Assembly (NCBI GenBank): GCA_964519835.1
Contig: CAZFLD010000012.1
Span: 15,331-79,330, forward strand
DNA: 64,000 bases
DNA from: CAZFLD01 sp964519835
GTDB lineage: Bacteria; Spirochaetota; Spirochaetia; DSM-27196; CAZFLD01
Direction: 5' to 3'
The notes under the pieces were generated by a model. It had not been told where the DNA came from. It worked only from the letters and a program-made list of their open reading frames with translations, and made no database searches. Both the position numbers and the translations under genes were made by a program. Positions 32,833-41,560 of the stretch are shown piece by piece (within the stretch, counting starts at the first letter, position 1; the number at the start of each line of letters is the position of its first letter).

Positions 32833-34633
32833 TCGGATAGCTCAGCCACAGAACCTCGTAGGCGCCGAGCTCCAACGAAATGGAGCCGTCGTCTTCCCAG
32901 GTAGGAACAAACCGGTCGCCGGTGGTGAGCTCCGCAAACACCCGGGTATCTCCGACATGCAGTGTGCCCGTCGGGATGTGAATCTCGGCGGGGTCGGCAC
33001 CGAGACTATGAAGGCAGAGAACCGCCCGACGGCCATCCTTGCTGACGCGCTCGAGCGCAAAGACGGACGGACCAAGATCGAGGACGTGTTGTGTGGAAGT
33101 CGGGTGGAACGCGTCGTTGGCGGCGCGGGCGCGCAAAAGACGCTTGTAGCCTTCGAACACCATGCCGCGGAGCGACTCTTCGTCCGCAAGCTGCGAGGAG
33201 ACCTCGTCGTAGTTGAGTTTCTCTCTGTTGATCGCCCGATTTATACCAAGCGTCTCCACTCCACTTGTCCAGTTCGTCGAGCCGATAAAGCTGTGGATGT
33301 ATATTCCCGGAACGCCTTTTAGCGCCAGCATGATCGCCTGTGTTGCCAAAAACACACGGGACCGTTGCGCGTCCGGAAGAGCGGGATCGGTAACCGCCGA
33401 CAGGTAGTTGATATTAAGCTCATACGGAATCCGACCGCCGGCGGTGGCCTTGTATGAGACACGACCGCCCCTTGCCTGTACCGTTTCTACTAAGTCGCTC
33501 TGCTCTCGGTCGCTCAGGTAGCCGCGGGCGGGCAAGAGGCCCACACCGTCGTGACTCGCGGTGAAGTTGAAAAAGGTCGTCCCCGACGGCGTTTTGTCAA
33601 GGCCCGCGGCCCACTCGGTAAGGTGGCCGGTGTCGCCGCGAAGCACGGCGTCAAGAAGGAGAGGCGGCAGCGAGAAGTTATAGACCATCTGCGCCTCGTC
33701 ACCACCGCCAAAGTAGCTGACGTTTTCTGCATGCGGAACGTTGGTTTCGGTGATGATAATCGCGGCCGGCGCAACCTCGTGCAGGATTCCCGCCAAGAGC
33801 TTGACCACCATGTGTGTCTTGGGGTGATGGATACAGGCCGTTCCGAGCTCTTTCCAAAGGTAGGCTATTGCGTCGAGCCGGATGACCCACGCACCTTTGG
33901 CCACGTAGGTTAGGAGCACATCGACCATCTCCAGAAACACCTTGGGCTCGGCAAAGTTCAGATCGACCTGATCCGCGCTAAAGGTTGTCCACACGAGCTT
34001 TGTGCCCGACTCGGTTTCAAACGGCGTAAGTAGCGGGTGGGTCCGGGGCCGGGCCACGCCTGAAACGTCCGCCCCTTTGTGCACCGTAATAAAGTAGCGT
34101 GTGTACGGCTCTTCGTCGGCCAAAAAGCCCTGGAACCAGCGGCTTTTCTGGGAGCAGTGGTTTATAACAAGGTCGGCCATCAGCACAAAGTCGGAAGAAA
34201 TCCGCTCGATATCCTTCCAGGCTCCTAGGTCGGGATCTACCTGCCGATAGTCGATAACTGAAAAACCGTCGTCGGAGGAGTAAGGACTAAACGGGAGGAT
34301 ATGCACGCCGCTTACCACGCCGTCGGCGTCGTCACCCAGGAAGTTGTAGAGCGTTTTGAGCGGCTCCTCGCCCTCGACGCGAAATGTGTCGCCGTAGGTG
34401 ATAAGGATCGAGTCCGACTCGCGGAGCGGGAAGTCGTGCTCGGCTTTTGGTGTGGACGCCGCACCCGCCTGATTGCGCCCGGGGTCGCGGCTTGCGGCGC
34501 CACCCTTCCCGCCCAAAAGGCGGCGGTAATCTTCGATGATCTCGGCGAGCTCCGTTTCCGGGGCATCGTCTCCGTACACGTCGTTTAGGAGCGACGCGAT
34601 TCTTGGGTTTAGCGTGGAGTTGGTTGTGGACAT
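32816..34633 (-). CDS. Sucrose phosphorylase-type GH13 enzyme
   Basis: 605 residues from the ATG at 34633. It is of glycoside hydrolase family 13, sucrose/glucosylglycerate phosphorylase subfamily. Seen are VHILPFSPYSSDDGFSVIDY, DLVINHCSQKSRWFQGFL, the nucleophile aspartate in VIRLDAIAYLWKELG, the acid/base glutamate in ITETNVPHAENVSYFG, and the third acid in TASHDGVGLLP. Such enzymes split sucrose or glucosylglycerate with phosphate to give glucose 1-phosphate, saving ATP. Its 3' end overlaps the radical SAM gene by 17 nt. Confidence 0.92.
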   Translation of the reverse strand: MSTTNSTLNPRIASLLNDVYGDDAPETELAEIIEDYRRLLGGKGGAASRDPGRNQAGAASTPKAEHDFPLRESDSILITYGDTFRVEGEEPLKTLYNFLGDDADGVVSGVHILPFSPYSSDDGFSVIDYRQVDPDLGAWKDIERISSDFVLMADLVINHCSQKSRWFQGFLADEEPYTRYFITVHKGADVSGVARPRTHPLLTPFETESGTKLVWTTFSADQVDLNFAEPKVFLEMVDVLLTYVAKGAWVIRLDAIAYLWKELGTACIHHPKTHMVVKLLAGILHEVAPAAIIITETNVPHAENVSYFGGGDEAQMVYNFSLPPLLLDAVLRGDTGHLTEWAAGLDKTPSGTTFFNFTASHDGVGLLPARGYLSDREQSDLVETVQARGGRVSYKATAGGRIPYELNINYLSAVTDPALPDAQRSRVFLATQAIMLALKGVPGIYIHSFIGSTNWTSGVETLGINRAINREKLNYDEVSSQLADEESLRGMVFEGYKRLLRARAANDAFHPTSTQHVLDLGPSVFALERVSKDGRRAVLCLHSLGADPAEIHIPTGTLHVGDTRVFAELTTGDRFVPTWEDDGSISLELGAYEVLWLSYPTTRER

Positions 34634-34719
34634 GGCAAGGAAAGAATACGGCGCTTTTGTGGCAACTGCAATCAGTTTTGGGTGGTCCAAAGCGTGTGGT
34701 CGAAGTTACATTCCTATAG

Positions 34720-35397
34720 ATGGGACGATTGGAGACAATACAAGCCCTGGTCGATGAGAATTGTGTCTACCTCAACCAGCTTTCCACGCTGGTTGATTCA
34801 ATAGACGACGAGGAGTTTGTTCGTCAAGAGCATCCGTACGCCGGAGGCGGAATCGGGAAACATACCCGGCACATCTGTGATTTCTATCGGGCTTTTGTCG
34901 CGCCGGATGGTGACTTGGTCGACTACGATAAGCGACGTCGTGATCCCGATGTGGAAAGCAATCGCGGCAGGGCACGGTCTGAGATTGGCCGCCTGGTCGC
35001 GGAGTTACAATCCACACGCTCCCGCGCGCCGCAGTCCACCCTGCGTGTCCGCTATGAGGGTGCCGCCGAGGATGCTATTGCCGTGTCCTCCCCGGACCGT
35101 GAGCTGGCATTCCTTGCGAGTCATACCGTGCACCATTTTGCCCTGATCGCCATGATTGCTCGCCTCCAAGGCCGCTCGGTGCCCGAGACCTTCGGCATCG
35201 CGCCGTCCACGATTCGCCACCTCCAGGGCACCAAGTCCGAGAGACACCCGTTACCCGGCGGCGGCGCAACCGGGAATGCAGTCGTGGACGGTGCCGGCCA
35301 CGTTAGAGCGGCGGGCGGGTCTGAGGCCGGCGGGGGCGCCACCGGGGAGACCGTTGCGGACGATAACAGCGACGGGCGTTCGAGGCGGGGCGTATAG
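34720..35397 (+). CDS. DinB-like four-helix-bundle protein
   Basis: 225 residues. The first about 165 have the pattern of DinB/YfiT-type putative metal-binding proteins: long helices, GGGIGKHTRHICDFYRAF (first His ligand) and SHTVHHFALIAMIARLQG (the HxxHH ligand set). DinB-fold proteins are often thiol-dependent transferases. The last about 50 residues are a low-complexity Gly/Ala/Asp tail that looks disordered. The next gene (NRDE family) starts 2 nt after its stop. Confidence 0.75.
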   Translation: MGRLETIQALVDENCVYLNQLSTLVDSIDDEEFVRQEHPYAGGGIGKHTRHICDFYRAFVAPDGDLVDYDKRRRDPDVESNRGRARSEIGRLVAELQSTRSRAPQSTLRVRYEGAAEDAIAVSSPDRELAFLASHTVHHFALIAMIARLQGRSVPETFGIAPSTIRHLQGTKSERHPLPGGGATGNAVVDGAGHVRAAGGSEAGGGATGETVADDNSDGRSRRGV

Positions 35398-35399
35398 AA

Positions 35400-36101
35400 A
35401 TGTGCACTGCCACTTGGAGGCACTATCCCGGCGGTTACGAGCTCTGGTTCAACCGGGACGAGCTTCGATCACGAGCCCGCGGCATTGGTCCGGCGGTACA
35501 TAATAACGGACTCGCCTATATCGCCCCCCAAGACTCCGACAGCGGCGGGACCTGGATTGCGGTCAACCGGCACGGGCTTACGGTTGCAATCCTCAACTAC
35601 TACCAAGGAAGTGCCGCAGTTTCAGGAGATTTTCGAAGCCGCGGCCTGCTTGTCTCCGACATGGCGCCGCTCAGCCGGATACAAGACGTCGAAGCGGCCG
35701 TCGGCGACGCGGACGTGCGTCAGTACAGGCCCTTCGAGCTTCTTGCCGTCGATCCGGCCGGAGCCAAGCGGTTTCTGTGGAACGGTGGTGAGTTTTCTAC
35801 CGGCGAGACGGCGCCGCCGCTTTCGAGCTCGTCGTACCGGACCAAAGCGGTTGTGAGCCATCGCAAGACACTCTACGCGCAGTACGGCGCAACGGCTCAG
35901 GGAGAGTTTCACCGCAGCACCGTGGGCCCCGAGTCGGCGTTTTGGGTCTGTATGACTCGTGCTGATGCGCTAACACACAGTATTTCACGGATCGTGGTGG
36001 ATTCGGGCGGCATCCACTTTTGGTACGGCGACGCCGAGTCGGAGTATGCTTTTCCAAAAGAGCCCGTACAGATTCTGCGGACGCCTACAAACGCCGGTTA
36101 G
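35400..36101 (+). CDS. NRDE/TANGO2 family protein
   Basis: 233 residues beginning MCTATWRHYPGGYELWFNRDE. The cysteine at position 2 and the NRDE motif define the family, related to TANGO2 and thought to be Ntn-hydrolase-like with Cys2 as N-terminal nucleophile. The SGGTWIAVNRHGLTVAILNYY segment is also conserved. Its biochemical role in bacteria is not settled. GAGGCGGGG inside the upstream gene serves as ribosome site, so the two are probably coupled. Confidence 0.85.
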   Translation: MCTATWRHYPGGYELWFNRDELRSRARGIGPAVHNNGLAYIAPQDSDSGGTWIAVNRHGLTVAILNYYQGSAAVSGDFRSRGLLVSDMAPLSRIQDVEAAVGDADVRQYRPFELLAVDPAGAKRFLWNGGEFSTGETAPPLSSSSYRTKAVVSHRKTLYAQYGATAQGEFHRSTVGPESAFWVCMTRADALTHSISRIVVDSGGIHFWYGDAESEYAFPKEPVQILRTPTNAG

Positions 36102-36167
36102 GTCGCTGCTTACTATCAATGCCTGCCGGTCGCGACGGATCGGCGCCACTGCGGCGGCGGGAACCGT

Positions 36168-36470
36168 CTATATCTTTATGTACACCACACCATCGTCAAT
36201 CTTGACCGGGTATGTGGTGACGTCCTGGGTGGCGGGAAAGTCTTTTACTTTGCCGCTTTTTATCTCAAAGCGCGAACCGTGCTTGGGGCAGAATACGTCT
36301 CCGTCCAGGATCATTCCCTCGTGGAGCTGTGAGTACTCGTGGCTACACACGTTGTCGAGGCAATAAATGCCGTCGTCCAGCTTGAAAAGGGCATACTCCT
36401 TGCGACGTTTTACAAACTTATACGAGCGACTAAAGTCATCAACTCCACACACCTCGACCCACTTGGCCAT
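36168..36470 (-). CDS. Rieske-type [2Fe-2S] ferredoxin
   Basis: 100 residues forming a single Rieske domain. The cluster ligands are C42 and H44 in CSHEYSQLHEG and C61 and H64 in CPKHGSRF. It is a small soluble electron carrier without a membrane anchor. It starts 3 nt after sufD as the last gene of the suf operon, where it may supply electrons for cluster assembly or be a resident client (inference). Confidence 0.92.
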   Translation of the reverse strand: MAKWVEVCGVDDFSRSYKFVKRRKEYALFKLDDGIYCLDNVCSHEYSQLHEGMILDGDVFCPKHGSRFEIKSGKVKDFPATQDVTTYPVKIDDGVVYIKI

Positions 36471-36473
36471 TGC

Positions 36474-37754
36474 CTAATCCTCGTCGTCTTCTTGTTCGGA
36501 CAGGATACGCTCAGCGAGCATGCCGCGGAGGGTGTCGTGCAGGGTGGAAACGGAGCGGGCGACGATTTCCTCGAAAAAGCCCTCGAGCACAAGCGCCTTG
36601 GCCTCGACTTTACTAAGCCCGCGGGTCATCAGGTAGTAAACATGACCGGCATCTATTTTTCCCGTGGTGGAGCCGTGGCTACACTTCACGTCGTTTGTGC
36701 GGATTTGCAGGCTTGGTATCGAGTCGGCCCTCGCCCCGTCGTTCAAGACGAGATTTTTATTCTCCAGGAAGGCATCGGTGCGCGCCGCATCGTGATCTAC
36801 CTCGATCAACCCCTGGTAGACCGAGCGACCCTCGTCTTTGACCGCACCTTTGAAAAAGGCACGGCTCGAGGTGTCGGGCGCTCGGTGATGCTGAACCGAT
36901 CGCACGTCCATGTGCTGGTCCTCAAAGGGAAAGTAGAGGCCACCCGCAAAGGCGTCTGCACCGCGACCCTCGAGCACAATGCGGCTTTCCCGTTTGACAA
37001 ACAGCCCGCCGAAGTCGGCGCTAACAATTTCGAACGCAGCGTTCTTGCCGAGGATCGCGTTGGTACGGGCAAAGACCGAGCCGTCGATGTTGATACTCTG
37101 GTAGGTGGACAGCCGGACTGCGGCCTCGTCACCCACCAGAACATCGACGCCGTGGTTCACCACAACTTCGCCGTCCTCCGGGCCGTCCACGCCGACCACG
37201 ACGTCCACGCGAGCTCCGGCCTCCGCGACCACAATCGTCTCGCGAGAGGCGAGTACCTCGTCTCCGGATTCGGTGTGATGGACGACGATCGGGCTATCCA
37301 TTTCCACAAACGGGGGAACGTGGATGACGGCTCCGCCGGACATCGTGACGTAGCGCCAGAGCTCGATCCTGTGTTCGGCCTCGGCAACACGCCGCGTCAA
37401 AAGCCCTCGAACAGCGGCGACGATCGGCCCGTCGGTGGCACGGAAGAAGTTGGCGAGCGACTGGATAGTGACGCCGCCGGTATGTTCCCGCCCGGGCGTA
37501 TCCCCGTTGTTCTCGACGGCGGATATGTGCGTGCCCTCGACGCCCGCGCCGTACTCATAGGCGTCGAAGTCGTAGCTCGAAATGTCGGAACGGCGCCACT
37601 CCTCATCCTCGCGAGTAGGCCAATCCATGGTCTCGAATCGCTCGAGCGCCGCGCGCCGCAGCTCTTTGACCCACTCTGCCTCGTCCAATGAGTCGATAAA
37701 GGCGCGGAGAGACTCCGTACCGCTGTACCGTTCTGTGTTAATTGCGTTTGCCAT
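36474..37754 (-). CDS. sufD: Fe-S cluster assembly protein SufD
   Basis: 426 residues of the SufB/SufD family, mostly right-handed beta-helix in the middle (GAVIHVPPFVEMDSPIVV, RTNDVKCSHGSTTGKI). The conserved histidine and cysteine region KCSHGSTTG and C-terminal LMTRGLSKVEAKALVLEGFFEEI are typical. It forms the SufBC2D scaffold with the neighbouring gene products. It follows sufB by 14 nt. Confidence 0.93.
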   Translation of the reverse strand: MANAINTERYSGTESLRAFIDSLDEAEWVKELRRAALERFETMDWPTREDEEWRRSDISSYDFDAYEYGAGVEGTHISAVENNGDTPGREHTGGVTIQSLANFFRATDGPIVAAVRGLLTRRVAEAEHRIELWRYVTMSGGAVIHVPPFVEMDSPIVVHHTESGDEVLASRETIVVAEAGARVDVVVGVDGPEDGEVVVNHGVDVLVGDEAAVRLSTYQSINIDGSVFARTNAILGKNAAFEIVSADFGGLFVKRESRIVLEGRGADAFAGGLYFPFEDQHMDVRSVQHHRAPDTSSRAFFKGAVKDEGRSVYQGLIEVDHDAARTDAFLENKNLVLNDGARADSIPSLQIRTNDVKCSHGSTTGKIDAGHVYYLMTRGLSKVEAKALVLEGFFEEIVARSVSTLHDTLRGMLAERILSEQEDDED

Positions 37755-37768
37755 TGTTGTGGGGTGTC

Positions 37769-39178
37769 CTAACCGACCGAGCCTTCCATCTCCAGCTCGA
37801 TAAGCCGGTTTAGCTCAATGGCGTATTCCATCGGCAGCTGCTTCACCAGTGGATCGAGGAAGCCGTTTACGATCATCATCGACGCCTCTTCCTCGTTCAA
37901 ACCGCGGGACATGAGGTAGTACAGCTGCTCCTCGGAGATCTTGCTAACACGGGCCTCGTGCTCGATCGACACGTTGTCGGAGTTGATATCCATATACGGG
38001 AAGGTGTTGCTTGTCGAATCCTCGTCGATCAACAGAGCATCACAAACAACGTGACTGCGGACGTTTTTGAGGCCATCCTTGACGTGGATGTGACCTCGAT
38101 AGGTCGCGACTCCGCCGTCTTTGCTGATGGACTTCGAGGTGATCACCGAGCTGGTGTTGTCCGCGACGTGGACGGCCTTGCCCCCCGTGTCCTGCTCCTG
38201 ACCTTTCCCGGCAAATGCGATGGAAAGCACCTCGCCGTGGGCGCCCTCGCCCATCAACCAGATGGACGGATACTTCATCGTTCGCTTGCTGCCCAGGTTC
38301 CCGTCCACCCATTCGACGGTGGCATTCTCGTAGGCAACGGCCCGCTTGGTGACGAGGTTGTATACGTCGCTCGACCAGTTTTGTATGGTGGAGTATCGAA
38401 CCCGCGCCCCGGGAAGAGCAATGATCTCCACAACCGCACTATGCAGCGAGTCGGTTGTGTAAACCGGCGCGGTACACCCTTCGATGTAGTGCACAAAGCT
38501 GTCTTCGTCGGCGATGATAAGGGTGCGCTCGAACTGGCCAAAGTTTTCCGAGTTGATACGGAAGTAGGCTTGCAGCGGTACATCCACCTTTACGCCCTTG
38601 GGAACATACACAAAGCTCCCGCCGGACCACACGGAGCTGTTTAGCGCCGCGAACTTGTTGTCGTTGTACGGAATGACCGTACCAAAGTACTTCTTGACGA
38701 TCTCCGGATGCTCTTGCACCGCGGTTTCCGGGTCGCTGAAAATAACACCTTTGTCTGCAAGCTCCTGCTTGATGCTGTGGTACACCATCTCGGAGTCATA
38801 CTGTGCGCCGACACCGGCCAAAAATTTCTGTTCGGCCTCCGGGATGCCGAGGCGGTCATATGTTTCCTTGATTTCCTCGGGCAGGTCGTCCCAATTACGA
38901 CTGCTCTTTTCGGTCGGCTTTGCGTAATAATAGATGTTTTCGAAGTCCAGGTCGCTCAAATCGGCGCCCCACGTCAGCATCTGCTTTCGCTGGAACGCCT
39001 CGAGCGCTTGGAGGCGAAACTCCCGCATCCACGCAGGCTCGTTTTTGTGCTCAGAGATGGCTCGGACGACCTCGGCATTTATGCCGCGCTTGGTCTTGAA
39101 TATCGACTTATCCGGGTAGGCAAATCCGTACTTGTAGTCGCCAATGTCTGGTGTGGGCGCTTGGGTCTGACTGCTCAT
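37769..39178 (-). CDS. sufB: Fe-S cluster assembly protein SufB
   Basis: 469 residues from the ATG at 39178 (GGAGG at 4 nt; a longer frame overlaps sufC). Family signatures are FAALNSSVWSGGSFVYVPKG, FVHYIEGCTAPVY with the conserved cysteine, YENATVEWVDGNLGSKRTMKYPS, and EHEARVSKISEEQLYYLMSRGL. SufB is the scaffold on which Fe-S clusters are built, with SufC as ATPase. It starts 8 nt after sufC. Confidence 0.96.
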   Translation of the reverse strand: MSSQTQAPTPDIGDYKYGFAYPDKSIFKTKRGINAEVVRAISEHKNEPAWMREFRLQALEAFQRKQMLTWGADLSDLDFENIYYYAKPTEKSSRNWDDLPEEIKETYDRLGIPEAEQKFLAGVGAQYDSEMVYHSIKQELADKGVIFSDPETAVQEHPEIVKKYFGTVIPYNDNKFAALNSSVWSGGSFVYVPKGVKVDVPLQAYFRINSENFGQFERTLIIADEDSFVHYIEGCTAPVYTTDSLHSAVVEIIALPGARVRYSTIQNWSSDVYNLVTKRAVAYENATVEWVDGNLGSKRTMKYPSIWLMGEGAHGEVLSIAFAGKGQEQDTGGKAVHVADNTSSVITSKSISKDGGVATYRGHIHVKDGLKNVRSHVVCDALLIDEDSTSNTFPYMDINSDNVSIEHEARVSKISEEQLYYLMSRGLNEEEASMMIVNGFLDPLVKQLPMEYAIELNRLIELEMEGSVG

Positions 39179-39186
39179 AGTGCCTC

Positions 39187-39969
39187 CTATCTGCTGTTGT
39201 CCGCGATTGCGGCCGCTTCTGCTTCGTCGATCCCGTGCTGGACTTTGATCCAATCGTAGCCCTTGGCCTCGAGTGCCTCCACGAGATCTTCGCCGCCTGA
39301 CTCCACGATGACGCCTTTGTACATGATGTGAACGTGGTCGGGCCGGATATGGTTCAAGATGCGCTGGTAGTGGGTGATAATCAGCGCGCCGAACTCCGGT
39401 CCACGAAGCCTGTTTACCCCCTTCGCTACAATTTGGAGAGCGTCGATATCAAGACCGGAATCAGTCTCGTCCATAACAGCGAGCGTCGGCTTCAGGATAA
39501 GCATTTGGAGCACTTCCATCCGCTTTTTCTCTCCACCGGAAAAACCTTCGTTCAAGTAACGGTTGATAAACTGTTGATCAATCTCCATAAAGCTCATGGC
39601 CTCGCGGAGCTCTTTGACAAAGCCCCTGGCCCGCGCACCGTCCGGGAACCGGATTTCGGCAGCGCGCTTGAGGAAGCGGCCAACCGTAACGCCCGGGATT
39701 TCAACCGGGTATTGAAACGCCATGTATAGGCCCAAACGAGCCCGTTCCGAGGTGTCCATCTCAAGAATGTTTTCGCCGTCCACGAGTATCTCCCCCGCGG
39801 TAACATCGTAAGCCGGGTGGCCCATGATCACGTTGCTGAGAGTGCTCTTGCCCGAACCGTTTGGGCCCATAAGCGCATGAACCTCGCCCGACTTGATATC
39901 AAGGTTGATGCCGTTGAGGATCGGCTGTTCTGCAATGTTGGCCTTTAGGTTTTTTATTTCGAGTTCCAT
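39187..39969 (-). CDS. sufC: Fe-S cluster assembly ATPase SufC
   Basis: 260 residues. Walker A GPNGSGKST, signature GFSGGEKKRMEVLQML and Walker B LAVMDETDSGLDIDAL are those of SufC, with the family's DETDSGLD. AGGAG precedes the ATG. It powers the SufBCD scaffold. The product is cytoplasmic and not a transporter despite the ABC fold. Confidence 0.96.
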   Translation of the reverse strand: MELEIKNLKANIAEQPILNGINLDIKSGEVHALMGPNGSGKSTLSNVIMGHPAYDVTAGEILVDGENILEMDTSERARLGLYMAFQYPVEIPGVTVGRFLKRAAEIRFPDGARARGFVKELREAMSFMEIDQQFINRYLNEGFSGGEKKRMEVLQMLILKPTLAVMDETDSGLDIDALQIVAKGVNRLRGPEFGALIITHYQRILNHIRPDHVHIMYKGVIVESGGEDLVEALEAKGYDWIKVQHGIDEAEAAAIADNSR

Positions 39970-40000
39970 TTGTTCTCCTGTGTTATCTGGGGAACCCTTG

Positions 40001-40303
40001 CTATATGGGGAACCCCAGCTCGAGGCGCGCGTCTTCGCTCATAAAATCGATACTCCACGGCGGATTCCACACCAGGTTCGCCTCTACCTCGGACACGCCG
40101 GTTCGCTCTTTTACGATATTGACGATGTCGTTGTAAATTGCCTCGCCTAAAGGACAACCGGGAGACGTAAGGGTGAAGTCGACTGAAATTTTGTCCTCGC
40201 CCGGCTCAACGCGATAGACCAGACCTACGTCAACGATATTCATTCCGATTTCGGGATCGATAACCTCTTTGAGTGCCTCAAGCACATCGCTCTTTGTTAT
40301 CAT
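40001..40303 (-). CDS. sufT: SufT/MIP18 family (DUF59) Fe-S assembly protein
   Basis: 100 residues from the ATG at 40303 (AGGTGG upstream). DUF59 marks: VLEALKEVIDPEIGMNIVDVGLVYRV and DFTLTSPGCPLGEAIYNDI, with the conserved reactive cysteine in TSPGCPL. SufT/MIP18 proteins help deliver Fe-S clusters to client enzymes. It is first in the suf operon, 31 nt before sufC. The operon lacks sufS, sufU and a regulator such as SufR or IscR within the window. Confidence 0.88.
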   Translation of the reverse strand: MITKSDVLEALKEVIDPEIGMNIVDVGLVYRVEPGEDKISVDFTLTSPGCPLGEAIYNDIVNIVKERTGVSEVEANLVWNPPWSIDFMSEDARLELGFPI

Positions 40304-40325
40304 TGGATTCCACCTATTCATTACT

Positions 40326-40354
40326 AATGTACTCATCTATTATGGGCTTTTCAA
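40326..40354 (-). promoter_or_regulatory. Promoter of the suf operon
   Basis: On the minus strand TTGAAA (40354-40349), a 17-nt spacer and TACATT (40331-40326). The transcript would start about 16 nt before the sufT ATG. Confidence 0.5.
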
Positions 40355-40419
40355 GCAGGCGCACGGAACAGAACGGGCTTCCTACCAGCTTCACAGGCGA
40401 ATATAATAAGAACACAGGT

Positions 40420-41010
40420 ATGAATCCAGACGCCGTGCTCGGCATCCTGGCCCACCCCACCCCGCACAGCTTCACCGCGGCGCTCCTAGACGCGGCTCTT
40501 GAGGCGGTCCGCAGCGCGGAGGGCGAATCGGCTGCATCAATCACTGTACACGACCTCTACGCAGAGGCGTTTCCGGCGGTTCTGTCCGCCGAGGAGCTCC
40601 GGCGGAACTTCCCGTTTGACGAGTTGACCCAAGCACACGTCGTGGCACTAAAGGCGGCTCGGTTTATCGTCATCGCTCACCCGGACTGGTGGGGCGGTCC
40701 TCCGGCCATCCTCAAAGGTTGGGTCGAGCGGGTGTTTCGCGCGGAAGTCGCCTACGAAGTAGACCGCGAAAAGTCCATAGCCCGTGGACTGCTCGGCGGC
40801 CGCAGTCTACTGGTTTTGGTTCCGACGGAGACGTCCGCGGCCGGCCTTGTCCACTTCTGGACGGAGAGTGTCGCCTCCTACGCGGGCATGGACTCGTGCG
40901 TGGTTGAGGTATTCTCGGGAATGCGCTCTTCGACGATGAGAACGCGGAAGAAGTACCTTGAACGCGCCGGTAACATCGCAGAAGCAATGTTTCTGGGGAG
41001 GCAGACATGA
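40420..41010 (+). CDS. Flavodoxin-fold NAD(P)H dehydrogenase family protein
   Basis: 196 residues from the ATG at 40420. The NQO1/KefG/MdaB family is shown by LGILAHPTPHSFTAALLDAAL at the N-terminus, the middle HDLYAEAFPAVLSAEEL and the FMN-binding IVIAHPDWWGGPPAILKGWVERVF. It reduces quinones or similar acceptors with NAD(P)H and FMN. Its stop overlaps the sixA-type gene by 4 nt. Confidence 0.88.
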   Translation: MNPDAVLGILAHPTPHSFTAALLDAALEAVRSAEGESAASITVHDLYAEAFPAVLSAEELRRNFPFDELTQAHVVALKAARFIVIAHPDWWGGPPAILKGWVERVFRAEVAYEVDREKSIARGLLGGRSLLVLVPTETSAAGLVHFWTESVASYAGMDSCVVEVFSGMRSSTMRTRKKYLERAGNIAEAMFLGRQT

Positions 41011-41495
41011 GCAGGCGTACAATTCTGGTGCTTAGACACGCTAAAACGGAGCCCGGCGGCGGCGGGGTCGATGATTTTGGGCGAACCCTCACACCGGAGG
41101 GCCGCCTCGCGGCCGGTCGCATGGGCGTACGTGCCAAGTCGCTCGGTTTTGTGGTTAGCCGTGTGGTCTCGTCGCCGGCGGCGCGGGCCAAAGAGACAAC
41201 GGAGCTGTTCTTGAAGGCGTACTCTCCCGGCAAGGCCGTCGACGTGGAGTACGTAGACGCGTTTTATGCCACCGACGGTGAGGAAATTGCGAAGTGGTTG
41301 GATACCAACGACAAGAGCTCCGGCGGTGGGGAGTCCGGGGCCGATAACGTGCTTTTGATCGTGGGCCACAACCCCTCTCTGGAAGAATTTGTCGGCGAAC
41401 TGGCGAAGCGCCCCGCCAAGCTCAAACCCGCGGATATGGCGGCGATTGTGTTCGGAGACGACGGCCTCGAGTCGCTGTGCTTCTACCGGCCGTAA
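41007..41495 (+). CDS. sixA: SixA-type phosphohistidine phosphatase
   Basis: 162 residues of the histidine-phosphatase superfamily. The catalytic R10-H11 lies in LVLRHAKTE, the second arginine region in VVSSPAARAKETTEL and the second histidine in LLIVGHNPSLEEF. The small size and RHAKTE motif fit SixA, which dephosphorylates phosphohistidine on HPt or PTS proteins. The ATGA overlap couples it to the upstream oxidoreductase gene. Confidence 0.88.
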   Translation: MSRRTILVLRHAKTEPGGGGVDDFGRTLTPEGRLAAGRMGVRAKSLGFVVSRVVSSPAARAKETTELFLKAYSPGKAVDVEYVDAFYATDGEEIAKWLDTNDKSSGGGESGADNVLLIVGHNPSLEEFVGELAKRPAKLKPADMAAIVFGDDGLESLCFYRP

Positions 41496-41497
41496 CT

Positions 41498-41554
41498 CCG
41501 GCGACTCTCCAGTCCGGGAGGCGTTGGGCACCGGCGACTCTTCAGTCCGGGAGG
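41498..41554. repeat. Two direct repeats, period 33 bp
   Basis: CCGGCGACTCTYCAGTCCGG plus GAGG occurs at 41498-41521 and 41531-41554 with one difference in 24 bases. It lies between the convergent sixA and GH31 genes. Confidence 0.8.
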
Positions 41555-41560
41555 GGTCGG

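Noticed and set aside
36339..37691. A 450-codon open frame opposite sufD
   Set aside because: It mirrors sufD codon structure and overlaps the conserved SufD and Rieske sequences; no family features.
40402..40407. Perfect TATAAT before the flavodoxin-fold gene
   Set aside because: It lies 13 nt before the ATG, so transcription would start almost at the start codon, and no -35 is present.
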